From Temnopleurus reevesii (Eukaryota > Echinodermata > Echinoidea > Temnopleuroida > Temnopleuridae), in assembly GCA_036244855.1 (NCBI GenBank), contig BQKZ01002525.1, positions 21,370-85,369 of the forward strand: DNA of 64,000 nt. The letters run 5' to 3'. Of the stretch, positions 31,590-45,400 are shown one piece after another (positions within the stretch are counted from its first letter, which is position 1; each line of letters opens with the position of its first letter). Made by a program: the position numbers and the translations under genes. The notes beneath the pieces are model-generated. The model was given only the letters and a program-made list of their open reading frames with translations, searched no databases and was not told the DNA's origin.

Positions 31590-33615
31590 CGTTAGTATGA
31601 AAAATTGTTTCACTGTCCATATCAATAAACAAAAGCATTTTGAAATATGATGTCTCTATTATGATACTCAAAGATGCCATCATTTAAAATACAATTTCAA
31701 AATAAAATTCATGCTGGAGCGAATACAGAATGTCCTGATGGGGATTTTTGCTCATGAGCAAAACTTCTTAAAATCTTTGCATTATTTTTGTTGTGGTTTC
31801 CCATTTTTTTTTCAGAAGTCATCACAAAGGTATTTATTTATTTATGTAACATTTCAATAAGTTTATTTCATATTCTTTCATACTTAAAAATAACAGTGTG
31901 TCGACCTAACTGGCTCGATTCTAATATTGATTAAAGGGTTTATAATGAATGACAAAATTTTACAAGCATAATGTATCTATTTAGAAATGGGTCTTCAGCT
32001 CACATCGGGCTGATTTTTCTTTTCTGAAAATTTAGTGATCATGATTAGGGATTTCATCTGGAGAATGCTGTGCAATACTAATATTGCAAATCTTGCTCCA
32101 TTCTAGTCAGTTTGACTGCTCAAAAGGGTTTCCGAATTATTGCCCTGTCACTGGATGTCAATTTAAAAGAAGAGTCTACCCAAATTTTATAATTTTTAAA
32201 CAAAAGTAGAAAATTTGATGAACAGAACAAACAAGTTTGAGGAAAATCGGACAACTAATAAGAAAGTTATGAATTTTTAAAGATTAGAAAAAAACCGAGC
32301 AAGCCAGTGCAAATTTTGGAAGTAAATGGACACATGAATTGCTAAAGGGGTGCAAGATTTTAGCTGGTGACCTTTTTTTCTTTTTTTTCTGAGTTGTCAG
32401 CTCCTCAAAAGGGGGGGGGGGGGGGAGTCCAAATCCTGGGTGGGCGCCTCAAGTATATAATTCTTGTGTCTGTGTTGTGACTCGGCAAACAAATGAATTT
32501 ACAAAAAAAAAGCAATGTATAGGTGGGTACAGAATTAAAAGAAAGACATTTCATTTAGTTGCCTACAATGCTTGTTCATACCCTCCAAAATCAATATCCA
32601 GGATACACATTGGCTGATACTTAGCTCATATCTTCTTCATTAATTAGACAGACAATAATTCAATTCAATTCAGTTTGTTGATTTTCAATCCATCAAACAT
32701 GTTTTCATAATCGAGGGAACATATCAATTAAAGAATCATGTGAAGAAAAGTATCAACAAAAATAAATAAGAGTACAAAATAAACAATGAGATATTCCTTA
32801 AGATGCATTGAATAAAATTACCTGTACTGTACAGTAATGTAGACTCATAATCAAAAGCAATTGAAGCAAATAACAAAATGAAGCATCTACAAAAAAAAAA
32901 TATGTAAAATGAATAAATGAATGACCACACTCAGAGAGACAGTTTAGCATTATTATTATTATTATCATCATTATCATTATTATTATTACTACTATCATTG
33001 TTATTGTTATTATCATAGAGAGACGCATATAAAAAAAACCGCGAAAAGCAATTAGTAATTAAACCTAAGGTGCTAATTGTTTTATTTGATATTCCATAAT
33101 CATTACAAATCTGAATGAATTTTAAATTTTCATCAATATTATCACATCATTTTTCAAACAGGACATCTCTCAAACGTTGTAAGAGGGGACATTTCATAAC
33201 AAAGTTGATTGAATATTGCAAAGTATCTACGTTCCTAATGCTCGATTAAAAGCTTTCTAGCTGTTGTTAATCAGTGTCAGTGCCTTGTTTCTAAATCATA
33301 TTGGTCTTTGATGTTTGTAGGTCCTTAAAAGAAAAGTCTACCTAAAAATAATATATTTTTAACAGAAGCAGAACAAAATGGTGAGTAAAACAAAAAAGTC
33401 ATGAATTTTTAAAGATTTGAAGAATCGAGTTGCGGAATAAAGGTCGAAACAGGCGTCACCTAGCTCTGGCCCGGCTTCCGGGTTGGGGTGGAGGGAATGG
33501 GGGAAGGGGGGGGGGGGCCCCCCTTCCACGGAGAGGAGTCATGGAAATATCACAGCGCTATCCGTCTGAAATGAATGGCAGGTGAAGTGTCGTACTAAAG
33601 CTGGAGAGGGTTTAT
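31590..33615. other. Region between the divergent genes
   Basis: No exon recognised. It holds fragments of dispersed repeats (32157-32290 and 33325-33430, sharing agtctacc...ttatgaatttttaaagatt), a poly-G run at about 32409-32424 and a second one at 33505-33518, and ATT/ATC microsatellite at 32947-33018. Confidence 0.6.
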
Positions 33616-33726
33616 TTGAGGGGAGCTCATAGAGGTACGGCTATATTCTATGGGGGCCGGGAGCTCCAGTTCAACCTTATTTTTGTCGTCTGCTGTGACC
33701 GCAGAGGGCGGTTGACTATTAAAAAA

Positions 33727-33887
33727 ATGGCAACCCCGATGAAGTTCATCTTTCCATCTTGCCGAGTGAGAAAAGAACAGTCAAAACGTGATTCTATAGA
33801 GAAAAGACGGAATGACAAGCTGAAAATTTTGCCGCAAATTACTTTGGAGAAGCATCAGAAGTGCTTCATAGCTGGGGAACATGGGAG
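33727..33887 (+). CDS. SWSAP1: SWSAP1 exon 1
   Basis: Encodes MATPMKFIFPSCRVRKEQSK onward to CFIAGEHG and two bases of Ser54; donor gtaaga. Basic leader followed by the first strand and half of the P-loop. The ATG has A at -3 and G at +4. Confidence 0.9.
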
Positions 33888-36364
33888 GTAAGATTCGTAA
33901 GGCTGTAAGCTAACGGCGAATTATTCAATTAACCAGTTTTCCCCCGGCCCCGAGTCCGCGGCGAGTGGACTCTCGCTGCTCGCTCACGGCGAAGATCTAC
34001 GGGCAGTGGAGGGAGCCGTCCCGATGGATACCGACGCGATTCGCTGATGCCTGATGGTGATGTTCATCAGAACATGTCTTTGTTTTGGGGTGATATGATA
34101 GCGATTATGATGACTGATTGTCATTTGATGATATTGGTGATGAGCATAGTTCCAGACTTTCCTCAGAACTATATCCTGACTTATACTTAAGTTATAGCAC
34201 TTGTCTTTAATAGATTGAGATGATGCCGATGATGTCGATTATCATGACGATGTCGATGATGAAATTATGCCTCAGTNCGACTCGGGGCAATATGATACCA
34301 TTTGAGGCAATATATGTCGTATCACCCTCAAGGCCAGTCAATATTATATAATTATCATCATTATCATTATTATTATTACTACTATCATAGAGAGACGCAT
34401 ATAAGCGAAAAGCAATTAGTAATTAAACCTAAGGTGCTAATTGTTTTATTTGATATTCCATAATCATTACAAATCTGAATGAATTTTAAATTTTCATCAA
34501 TATTATCACATCATTTTTCAAACAGGACATCTCTCAAACGTTGTAAGAGGGGACATTTCATAACAAAGTTGATTGAATATTGCAAAGTATCTACGTTCCT
34601 AATGCTCGATTAAAAGCTTTCTAGCTGTTGTTAATCAGTGTCAGTGCCTTGTTTCTAAATCATATTGGTCTTTGATGTTTGTAGGTCCTTAAAAGAAAAG
34701 TCTACCTAAAAATAATATATTTTTAACAGAAGCAGAACAAAATGGTGAGTAAAACAAAAAAGTCATGAATTTTTAAAGATTTGAAGAATCGAGTTGCGGA
34801 ATAAAGGTCGAAACAGGCGTCACCTAGCTCTGGCCCGGCTTCCGGGTTGGGGTGGAGGGAATGGGGGAAGGGGGGGGGGGGCCCCCCTTCCACGGAGAGG
34901 AGTCATGGAAATATCACAGCGCTATCCGTCTGAAATGAATGGCAGGTGAAGTGTCGTACTAAAGCTGGAGAGGGTTTATTTGAGGGGAGCTCATAGAGGT
35001 ACGGCTATATTCTATGGGGGCCGGGAGCTCCAGTTCAACCTTATTTTTGTCGTCTGCTGTGACCGCAGAGGGCGGTTGACTATTAAAAAAATGGCAACCC
35101 CGATGAAGTTCATCTTTCCATCTTGCCGAGTGAGAAAAGAACAGTCAAAACGTGATTCTATAGAGAAAAGACGGAATGACAAGCTGAAAATTTTGCCGCA
35201 AATTACTTTGGAGAAGCATCAGAAGTGCTTCATAGCTGGGGAACATGGGAGGTAAGATTCGTAAGGCTGTAAGCTAACGGCGAATTATTCAATTAACCAG
35301 TTTTCCCCCGGCCCCGAGTCCGCGGCGAGTGGACTCTCGCTGCTCGCTCACGGCGAAGATCTACGGGCAGTGGAGGGAGCCGTCCCGATGCGATGGATAC
35401 CGACGCGATGCGCTGATGGTGATGTTCATCAGAACATGTCTTTGTTTTGGGGTGATATGATAGCGATTATGATGACTGATTGTCATTTGATGATAATGGT
35501 GATGAACATAGTTCCAGACTTTCCTCAGAACTATATCCTGACTTATAGCACTTGTCTTTAAAGGAGGACTCCGGACCATAAATTTCTTGCTTTGATTCAA
35601 AGCGCAAAAATCAGACAAACAGATGAAAAAAAATTTGAGCGAAAACGGACATCAAATAAGAAAGTTATGAATATTTTAAAGATATCTTAAGATTTTCAAA
35701 ATAGTTATATTTTTCGCCAATGTGTAACTATAGGTCACGTGACATGACGTGTTGATGACGTAGGTTCGTCACTTCTCTAGAGTGAGTGTATTTATATTTC
35801 TTTGTTTTTAATGTTCTGTTTAAAAGCTATTGGGCNTCATTAAGTTATGCACATCAATTAAAAGCCCAGAATTTTGGCTAAATTATGATCTAAAAATAAA
35901 CTTGAAATGCTGGATCTTGTGACTTGTGGAAGAGCAAAACTGCTTAAGCGGCCGGAAACCGGTGGTCATACGGTATGTTTATCTTACGTAGGATAGCTGA
36001 CTAACCGTAGTAAAATGTGAAATACCAGATTTAAAACGTTAATATTCATGAATCCTTGCTCGAAAGTTGGATATAATCGAACTACTCAGGCTCATGCTTG
36101 CTAAAGTGAAGATGGTGACGAAGATGCCTGATGCTTGATAAGGATGATGATGATGTAAGGTGATGACAGTTTGTGTGATAATGATGTTATTTGTTGGTGG
36201 TGACGATGAAGATGTTGATTATGTCTTTATGATCTGATGACGGGCATGATGGAGGTTACAATGAGGATGCTGATGAGGATGATATGATAATTGATGACGA
36301 TGGTGATGATGACCTGATGATGGTGGTGATGATACAGATGGTGGATAATGATGATGATGATGGC

Positions 36365-36426
<62 letters not shown>

Positions 36427-39400
36427 CGATGATGATGAGGATGATGATGAGGATGATATGAGTGGTGGTGATGATGGTGATGATGGTGATGATGGTGGTG
36501 ATGAAACAGATGGTGATAATGATGATGGTGGTGATGATACAGATCGATGGTCAATAATGATTATGATGATGGATGGTGATGATGATGATGATGATGATGA
36601 TGGTGGTGATAGTGATGATTAGGATTAGGATGAGACTAATGAAGATGGTGCATTGAATGATGGTAGTGATGAGGAATATAACGACAACTCCTGTCGGGAA
36701 AGTGGCCTTTTTTTGCATTCGCTCACCCAAACATCCATTTTTCTCACCCAAAACTTGAATTAATAAAATTGGGCTGAACTATCTGCGAAGCTGGTCAAAT
36801 GCTTTGCTACTGACAATTAAGAAAATGATTTTCAAGAACGGGAAAACTTTCTAATACCACTTCCTTGATGGCTCAAGTTTGTTGCCACTTTTGTTTCAGC
36901 AAGTGAATTTGTAGAGCCCTGGTGGTGATGATAAATTTCATAAATCGTTGTGCTAAATAATGATAATGTAAGGTTGTTATTTTGACATTGTTTAGTTTTC
37001 TTATTTGTTTGATTAAAGAAAAAATTAAATAATGATATTATTTTATTTACAGTGGAAAGACAGCACTCTTGTTCCAGTGTGCAGTTTCTCTGGCCCAGGA
37101 AGGTCACAGTGTGACCTACATTACACCAACAAAGTTTCAGTCTCTGCCACCAGCAGTAGAGGGCGCTTCCATTCCTGATCCGCTTCTGATGAAGCAAATC
37201 AACATCATGTAAGCCATAGTTGTTTCAATTTTTCGTACTTTCCACCTTAGACCATATGTTCTGTCTACAGTCAAACTTTTCTATAGTGGCATTCCAAGAG
37301 AAACAAAAAAATAGCTAGTGCTGTAGAAAGGCGACCTCTATAGATACATGTATGATCTATTTATATTTTCATCAAGGGGGAACCAATTTAGATGGCCACT
37401 GTAGACAGGTGGTTACTATGGACAGGTTTGATTGTATTCTTATTTCCACGTAGTGAATCCACAGCAGTTTGAAGTAAAATATTTAATTTTTCATATTTTC
37501 TTAAGATGAAGTAAATCACCAATGTTTTAATGTGCAGGTGGAATGAGACAGATTTTTAGGAAAATTAGTGCTTTACAATTTATATCAACACTTTTTTTAT
37601 ACAGAAAATACTTGGATGAAATTTGCAGTTGTCCAGCTGCATTTTCTATACTTTTAAAATGTAGATTGAAAGTAAAAACCATGCATTTCCACCTGAAAAT
37701 CTCCAAAAATGGAGTCTGTTGGGGCCTTCTGAAAATTTGTCGATGAGGGATAAAAAGCAGTAATGTGAATGTCGCATCTGTAGGGCTAGTGGTAAGACAC
37801 CTGTCTAGTCATCAGGAGATCATTGGGTTTGATTCATACCCGACAATGCCTGTGAATTTTTTTCACAGTATCTCGGTAACGCACTGTCAATCAAAGTTTA
37901 TCCATGTTGGTATAAGGCAAGAATTATATTTCGATTAGGTAACTGAAGTAGTTTTTATCTTCATTTTATCCAGGTACTTTCAAGACAGGTCTAGCCTATT
38001 GAGCTACCTCTGTGGACTTCACACTAAGACACCTCTACCTCACGCTGTCATCGTTGACAATATAGATTACTATGCAACTCATCCACAGGTAAGGAGAAGG
38101 GAGTCAAATCCGCCTATAGTGGCCAATCAAAGGAAACGGTAAAAGAGGCCACTGTAGACAGATGACCTCTGTAGACAGGTGGCCGCAAAGTCAATTTTGA
38201 CTGTAGATAAAAAGTTAGTGCATACTCAAAAACATAAGCTGAAGGTTGTTCTAGACAACCTGAAATTCTACCCAAAGTTTTCCTGACATAGCTACAAGAT
38301 TTCGAGTTTGCATACCTTACCTGTTGCTATGTCAGGCAAACTTCATGCATTAAGCAACTCACCGACAGGTAATAGGCCACTTTACTAATAGACGTAAACC
38401 TGTCTTTTGTGGCCGCCCTAAGGAAACGGAAAAAGGGGCTGCTGTAGACAGGTAGCCTCTGTTGAAATGTGGTTGCAAATAATAATAATAATCATAATGA
38501 ACGGCTTTTATATAGCGCTTATCAACTCTAAGAATTCTCTATTTAAAGCGCTCTACAATTGCAGCATTATTACCCTGGCTTTAGCCCGGCAGCCACTTCA
38601 TTAGCGCACTTGGCGTTTCAAGGAATAAATATTCCTGCCGGGTACCCAGGTTTGACTGTAGATACAAATTTTATGCATACTAAAAACCACAAAGGATGTT
38701 TTTGACAATGTGAAAACTTGCTCGAAAGTTTCAGCAAATTCATGGCCACGAAATGAACGAAAATGAAACCAGTGCAAAAATTTCATAGAATAAAGTATTT
38801 CCCACTTATTTTCCACTTTTTGATCTTTTTTATTGGTGTACTTCCTGAGCCAATGTAGCAGTATTTGCTCTGTCGTATTTTGTGGAGCAGGTGAATGTTG
38901 TTTGTTTGGAAATCTTCTTCTTCTTCCAATGTGAGTACATTCCTCTGGAAAGAGTAATATCGTACTTTGTGCGGTGCTTGTGTGTCGTGTTGTATTATTG
39001 AGCTCCAAATTAGACTTTATTTATACAAAAGTTTGTGCTGAAAGTGCTCCTTGTGCGAGTAAAAACGGACTCCTCCTTCTAGTCCTTGCGCAGCGCCAAC
39101 CCTACCAGTCGTCTTCTGAATACTTCAAGCGAAGACGATGATGTGACATTGGCAGGGAGATCGTTCCACAGGCAGATGACACTGGGAAAGAAGGAGCGTT
39201 GAAAGCTGTTGAGTCTGCACCGCTGATGAAGAAACTGAGCTGGTCTTCGTTCAGACGATCTTGTTACTGGGTATAGGTAAGGTGGTTCAGGAGGGATGGC
39301 AACCAAACCGAGAAGTATTCTGTATAGCATGGTGACTTTGACGTGGGCCCTTCTCTCGTGGAGTGTCTGCCATTTCTGTGATTGGAGCATCTGGGTCACA

Positions 39401-42400
39401 CTGTGTCTGGGATGGTAGTCTCCTATGCAGAATCGAGCAGCTCTTCTCTGAACCATATCGAGGCGTGAGATTTGTTCTTGAACGTAGGGGTCCCAAACAG
39501 ATGAAGAGTAGTCGAGGATAGGTTGAACATAGGTCACATAGGCCTGTTCCTTAACTTTCTTTAGGCAGCCACGTAGGTTTCTTTGAATGAATCCTCGAGT
39601 GCTATTAGCTTTCTTACAGGTGTAGTCAATGTGAGGCTTCCAGCTAAGCTTGGAGTTGATGTGCACTCCGAGATACATGGCGTTGTCAACTAGAGGTAGT
39701 TCAAATCCATGCAAGGAGTATACAGATCGAACAATGTTCTTCACCTTGTTGGTTACTCTGAGTACTTCGCACTTGCTGGGGTTGAATGACATCTGCCACT
39801 TGGTTTCCCATTCTTGCAGGTGGTTAAGGTCTTCCTGGAGAGTGTCTGCATCAGCTTGTGAGGTGATGCGTCGATAGAGGAGGCAATCATCAGCAAACAT
39901 CTGGACTTCTGAGCTCACACATTCTGGCAGGTCGTTGATGTATACCAGGAAGAGAAGGGGGCCGAGCACTGTCCCCTGGGGGATGCCTGATGAAACTCTC
40001 GCTGGGTCAGACTTCACTCCATCCAAAACCACCTGCTGAGTGCGTTCTGTTAGGAAGGCTTTGATCCAACGGAGTATGTTTCCTTGAATGCCATAATTGG
40101 AAAGCTAGCTTAGGAGTCTATGATGAGGCACTTTGTCAAACGCTTTTGAGAAGTCTAATAGAACTGCATCGATCTGCTGTTTGTCATCAAGTCCCTTAGC
40201 AAGGTCATGAACGATCAACAAGAGCTGAGATTCGCATGAGTGAAATTTGCGAAAACCGTGCTGTTTCTCTGATAGGATGCCATTGGATTCAAGGTGACTG
40301 ATGACTTCAGAGAATATGATGTGCTCCAAGACTTTGCACACAATGGATGTTAATGATATCGGTCGGTAGTTACTCGCTTCATGTCTGCTTCCTTTCTTGT
40401 GAATGGGTGTTACAAATGCTGACTTCCAGTCCATATGGATTGCTCCTTGATGTAGGGTGGATTGGAACAGGAGGGCAAGCACAGGGGCAAGTTATGCTGA
40501 GCACTCTTTTAAGAGCCTTGCGGGAATGTTGTCAGGTCCCGATGCTTTGTGTGGGCAGGTCTTGAATAGGGGACTTTCAATATGAAAAAAGGGGGGGGGG
40601 GGATGATTTGGCCTAATGATCTTACTAATGGGTTGGATTTTCTTTGTAAATCTATATGCAACAGGCTTCTAAAATTGTTCTTTCATACCTTTTTCTAGGC
40701 TTCTGATCTGCCTTCCGTTGTCTCTCTTCTGTGTTCCTATTTGGTTGATGCTGTGACGTTTGTCTCCAACAAGAGGTAAGTCGACAAGTAAAGGCTCACT
40801 ACACGACTTTCAGTCGTAAACTCGTAAAGAGATCTGCTATAATGAAGTATTAACCGTATCAGACATCTGAGCTATGTGATTTTTCCACTTTATTGCCCCG
40901 TAAAAGACAGAGCGGTCAATAAATTACTTTATTGCCCGCTGTCAAATGTCTATGGGATTTTGCGTGTAAAAACAGCGGGCAATAAATTCACATGCGAAAT
41001 ACGCGGACCGTGATCTCGTGAGCGCAGTTTTTGCGCGTTGAGCTCGCGACGTGCTTTGTGGACATCAGATTGTAAACAAACATGGAAGCGGCCAGTTCGA
41101 AGAATTAAGTTTGCTTCGTTCGATGACAACGAATTCGATGAAATTTTGCAAGATATGAATGCTAAAAATATTAAGAAGGCAACGAAACAAGCAGCCAATA
41201 TTCTTAAGAAAAATCTTCGGCTTAATCTGGAAACGTCAAAGTAATTTCATCAAGCAAGAAATGTTGGTAAAGTTACCCTTTTATTTCATGGATTTTTTGT
41301 TCGCTCTAGATGTCTGATTTGGTTAATAATAACAATATGGACCATTTCTTTCGTGAGACACAACATTTATGGCCCTGAGTAGAGTCGTATTGCCCTCGTC
41401 TTCGACTCGGGCAATACAATTCTACTCAGGGCCATGAATGTTGTGTCTCCCTCAAGGCTAGTCCATATTGTATTAATATCTGATATAAAGAGGTATCTGA
41501 TATAAAGAGGTAACAACTCTGGTCCCAGCTCTGAACAACTTATTATTTTTCAATTCTGCTAGAAAGAGATTTCCACTGTAATACATTGTCTCACGGTAAG
41601 GAGCTTGATGTTTGATTTTTCAGTTTAGAGTTTCAAGTATCAAGAACCTTGGTGCGAAACTTTGTATAATAGCATGTTTCAGCATTTGCAAATTGGTCGT
41701 AAGGTTGTAAGACTAAAAGTTGTGAAGTGTGCGATGGTCTCAATAGACCATTCACATCAAGTAGAGGCTCACTACATGACTTTCAGTCCTACTACCTTTC
41801 GACCAATTTTACAAATACTGAAAAGCGCTATAATATGACATTCACATTGGGGAACTTGATGTTTGATACTTCATCAAGATTCAAGTATTATGTAACTTGC
41901 CATGAGACGAAGTATAGCAGCATGCTTTAGAGTTGATTTTGAATTCGTAAAATTGGTTGTAAGGTCGTGAGACTGATTATCGTATGGGGTGGCCATGATA
42001 GCCTGTTTACATCTATGAAGTTAAACCACTTTAGTGGAAACCAGTTTAACAGAAATTAGGTTAAAGATAAAAAAGGAAAAAATGGTGAGCAGAGAAAAAC
42101 AGTTTGATAGTTACATGTAGTCGTGCACGCATCAGGTCATCAAATTGGCAACATGCCTGAAAATTTTCACTGATTTGCCTGTGTTTTCAAATCTTTAAAA
42201 ATGTATTTATAACTTTGTTGATAGTTGTCCAATTTTCCTCAAACTTTTAATGTTCTGCTTGCTTATTTTTTCTGCTCCTGTTACAATATAATTTTTGGGT
42301 AGACTCTTCTTTTCGAGTTTCTTTTAAATGATTCAACTTTCTGCATGTATTTCTTTCTTTTAGAGGCTCATGCAATGATACAGATGATGATTGCTCCCTC

Positions 42401-45400
42401 CTGTTCGTCTCAGGGGAATTTTCAAGTACCCCATGTCTACCGCCACTTTCTCCCTAGTCAACTTCACATCACCGGTTCAAATAGGCTGAATCTTGCCAAT
42501 GTGTAGAATTCAACTTTTGCTGTACCTGTACAACACTGCCAGGTGAAATAATGAAAGTGTTGCCAAAAACATCTCAGGGGGGAGTTCCAAGTACCCCATG
42601 TCTACCGCCACTTTCTCCCCCGTCAACTCCACATCAACAGTTCAATTAGGCTGAATCTTGCCAATGTGTAAAATTTGAGTTTTGCTCCCTGTACAATCCC
42701 GGCAAGTAAAATAATGAAAGTGATTCCAATAATGTCTCACACATTTCAAGTTTCTGTCCAACGATTCACCGTTCTGCATTTATTTCTCATTTCTGTCTTC
42801 CAGAGGTTCACACAATGATGCAGATGATGATGACTGCTTCCTCCTTGCATCTGTGACCTGTTCGTCCCAGGGGGAGTTCCAAGTACCCCATGTCTACCGC
42901 CACTTTCTCCCCAGTCAACTCCAAATCACCAGTTCAATTAGGTTGAATCTTATCAATGTGTACAATTTAAGTTTTGCTCCCTGTGTAACCCTGCCAAGTA
43001 AAACAGTGAAAGTGCTGCCATTAATGTCTCACACATTCAAGTTTCTGTCCAACGATTCACCGTTCTGCATTTATTTCTCATTTCTGTCTTCCAGAGGTTC
43101 ACTCAATGATGCAGATGGGGATGACTGCTTTCTCCTTGCGTCAGTGACCTGTTCGTCCCAGGGGGAGTTCCAAGTACCCCATGTCTACCGCCACTTTCTC
43201 CCCAGCCAACTCCACATCACCGGTAAGTGCCTTATGAACTGGTCCTATGGCATTTGCTATGACGACAATTGCTCCACCATGCAATATAAGCCAAATCTTC
43301 TTACCTAAAAGCCTTCGCGCCTTCTACAGGACGAGAAGGCGAGAAGTATAACTATTTGCCTTCTGCTGCATGTGTAAGCTTCTTTATTTTTCCAAATTCG
43401 GCAGCCTTCCTCTGCCTCAATTCGCGTAGGCGTGAGGGGGCTTTTACCTAAAAAATGTAAAACTAAATCTAATGCACACATTAATCTGAGGCATGAAGTC
43501 AATGACAACCTGAAACCTAGCAAATAATTAGGACCTAGGACCGGAGCGATTGTCACCATAGCAAATTTTGTTTGAACACCTTAACCTGGTTTTGAGAGAT
43601 GCTAATCGTTCCGGAATAATGCAGTCCATCATAGAAAATAAAATATGAAACACCAAACTGTACCCTGAGAAAATGTTTGGTTCAGCTGTTTGATCATTAA
43701 AGGGGAATTACATCCAGACAATAATGTACGGTCAGTAAATGAAGAAAAATCAGATGAATAAACTGAAAATTTGAGTAGAATTGGATAATCCGTACAAAAG
43801 TTATGAATTTTCAAAGTTATCACTTCCACCTGTGCTGGGTATCCTTGAATTGGCAACGTATAGCCAGTTAGCATAATCTGTGATGTCATACAAGAGAACT
43901 CTTCATTCACTCGGCATATATAAATTTATTGAACACCGTTCTTTCTGGAATGCTTGCAGAATTGGTGTGGCTACAGTGTATAATATATCTAACCGAAAAA
44001 ACACAATTTTGTCTACTTTTCTGGAAAAAGAGGAAAATGTGAAATTTTGTGTACAAATTGAATGGAGAGTTCTCCATGTTGGCAGCCATTTTGTGCCTGT
44101 ACATTTGCCAATTTAAGGAGCCCATGCGGGGTGTCAATCAAAACTTTGAAAATTCATAACTTTTGAATGGATTATCTGATTTTGCTCAAATTTTCGCAGT
44201 TTGTTCATCTGATTTTTTTTCATTTACTGACCGTACATTATTCTCTGGTTGTAATTCCCCTTTAACCTTTCAATTTCTAGTATGCATATTATGGAATAGT
44301 TGGCATTTCTGTGTGTGCCATTTAAGATGTATTTTTTTTTTGTTGTTGTTGAAAAAAATACACTGTTTATTTTTATTTAATTGATTATGCTAATTTATGC
44401 ATAAAAATGCATTTTGTGCTCCAAATCACAAAATACTGGTGATAGAAAGCTAATATTCGGTATCGGTATTCCTGGTATCATACCTTTTATTTTATTTTTT
44501 TATTTTATTACTTTTATTTATTTTGTTATAATTGTGTGTTTTATTTAATAAAAAAGAATCAACATATATACAAATAATTGTCAATTGCTTTTAAATCGAA
44601 AGACTAAGAAATGTGACAAACTGAATAAAATCCCATTCAAGCTTTCCCAATGGCCCTACGTGTATATCAGACAAAAGAAAACATCATCACTACCATTTAG
44701 CAACCAGGTGCAAAATCTACTCTTTATACGTTTTTTAGTATGACAGGAATTTTTTTTTCAGTCAGAATTTTTAAAGCTTGGATATAAATACGAGAAGTTG
44801 GCCTTCTATCATCTTGTGTGAAAAAAAGTTGTTGCTTTTTATGCATAGATTTGCAAAATTGATTAATTAGAAATGAGGCAATGAATTTTATGCAAACATC
44901 TGTGTACCTTTACTGAAACTTTCATTTTGTGGGAACTTTTGTGAAAGATGGTTTAGAACTAATGCTTGATGAATATAAATTTATGTCGCCAAGTCTTGGG
45001 TTTTTGTCTTTTCCTCAGTGTCATTACTGTGATTGGTCTAGCTCCCTCTCTTGTTGAGCAACTGTATGGTGTTTTTTTTGCTTCTGTGCTGTTCCATTCA
45101 ATGAATAATAATTGGGCTGTTTTCTCTTTTATTTCAAGATCAGCTTGACATTTGGTTAATCTACTTTTTCCCCTCTCCTTCCTTCCCCAGCTCCCTCCTT
45201 TCCGTCGTTCTCCTTCCGCCTTTCCTTAACTTCTTCATTTTTCTCCTCCTATACTCCGTTCCCCTTTTCCCATCTGATTTCTCTTCTTTTTCAACCATTG
45301 CCTCCTATCATTCTCCTGTCTTTTCTTCACTCTTCTTCCTCCTTCCGCTTCCTCTTTTTCGTCCTTCTACTTTTCTTCCTCCTCATGCCGCTCCCCCCTC

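Noticed and set aside
30859..31683. Four 'ORFs' of 238-263 codons
   Set aside because: Almost entirely N; they only reflect the assembly gap.
33616..33726. N-terminal extension of SWSAP1 beginning MRGAHRG
   Set aside because: It begins at TTG, not ATG; the first ATG in frame is 33727, in a good initiation context.
37778..37850. A tRNA gene
   Set aside because: A- and B-box-like motifs are present but no cloverleaf with a paired acceptor stem could be drawn; better read as a tRNA-derived SINE head.
43629..44384. Short open frames in the family A repeat
   Set aside because: They lie in a foldback element, recur with changes in its relatives and have no recognisable domain.
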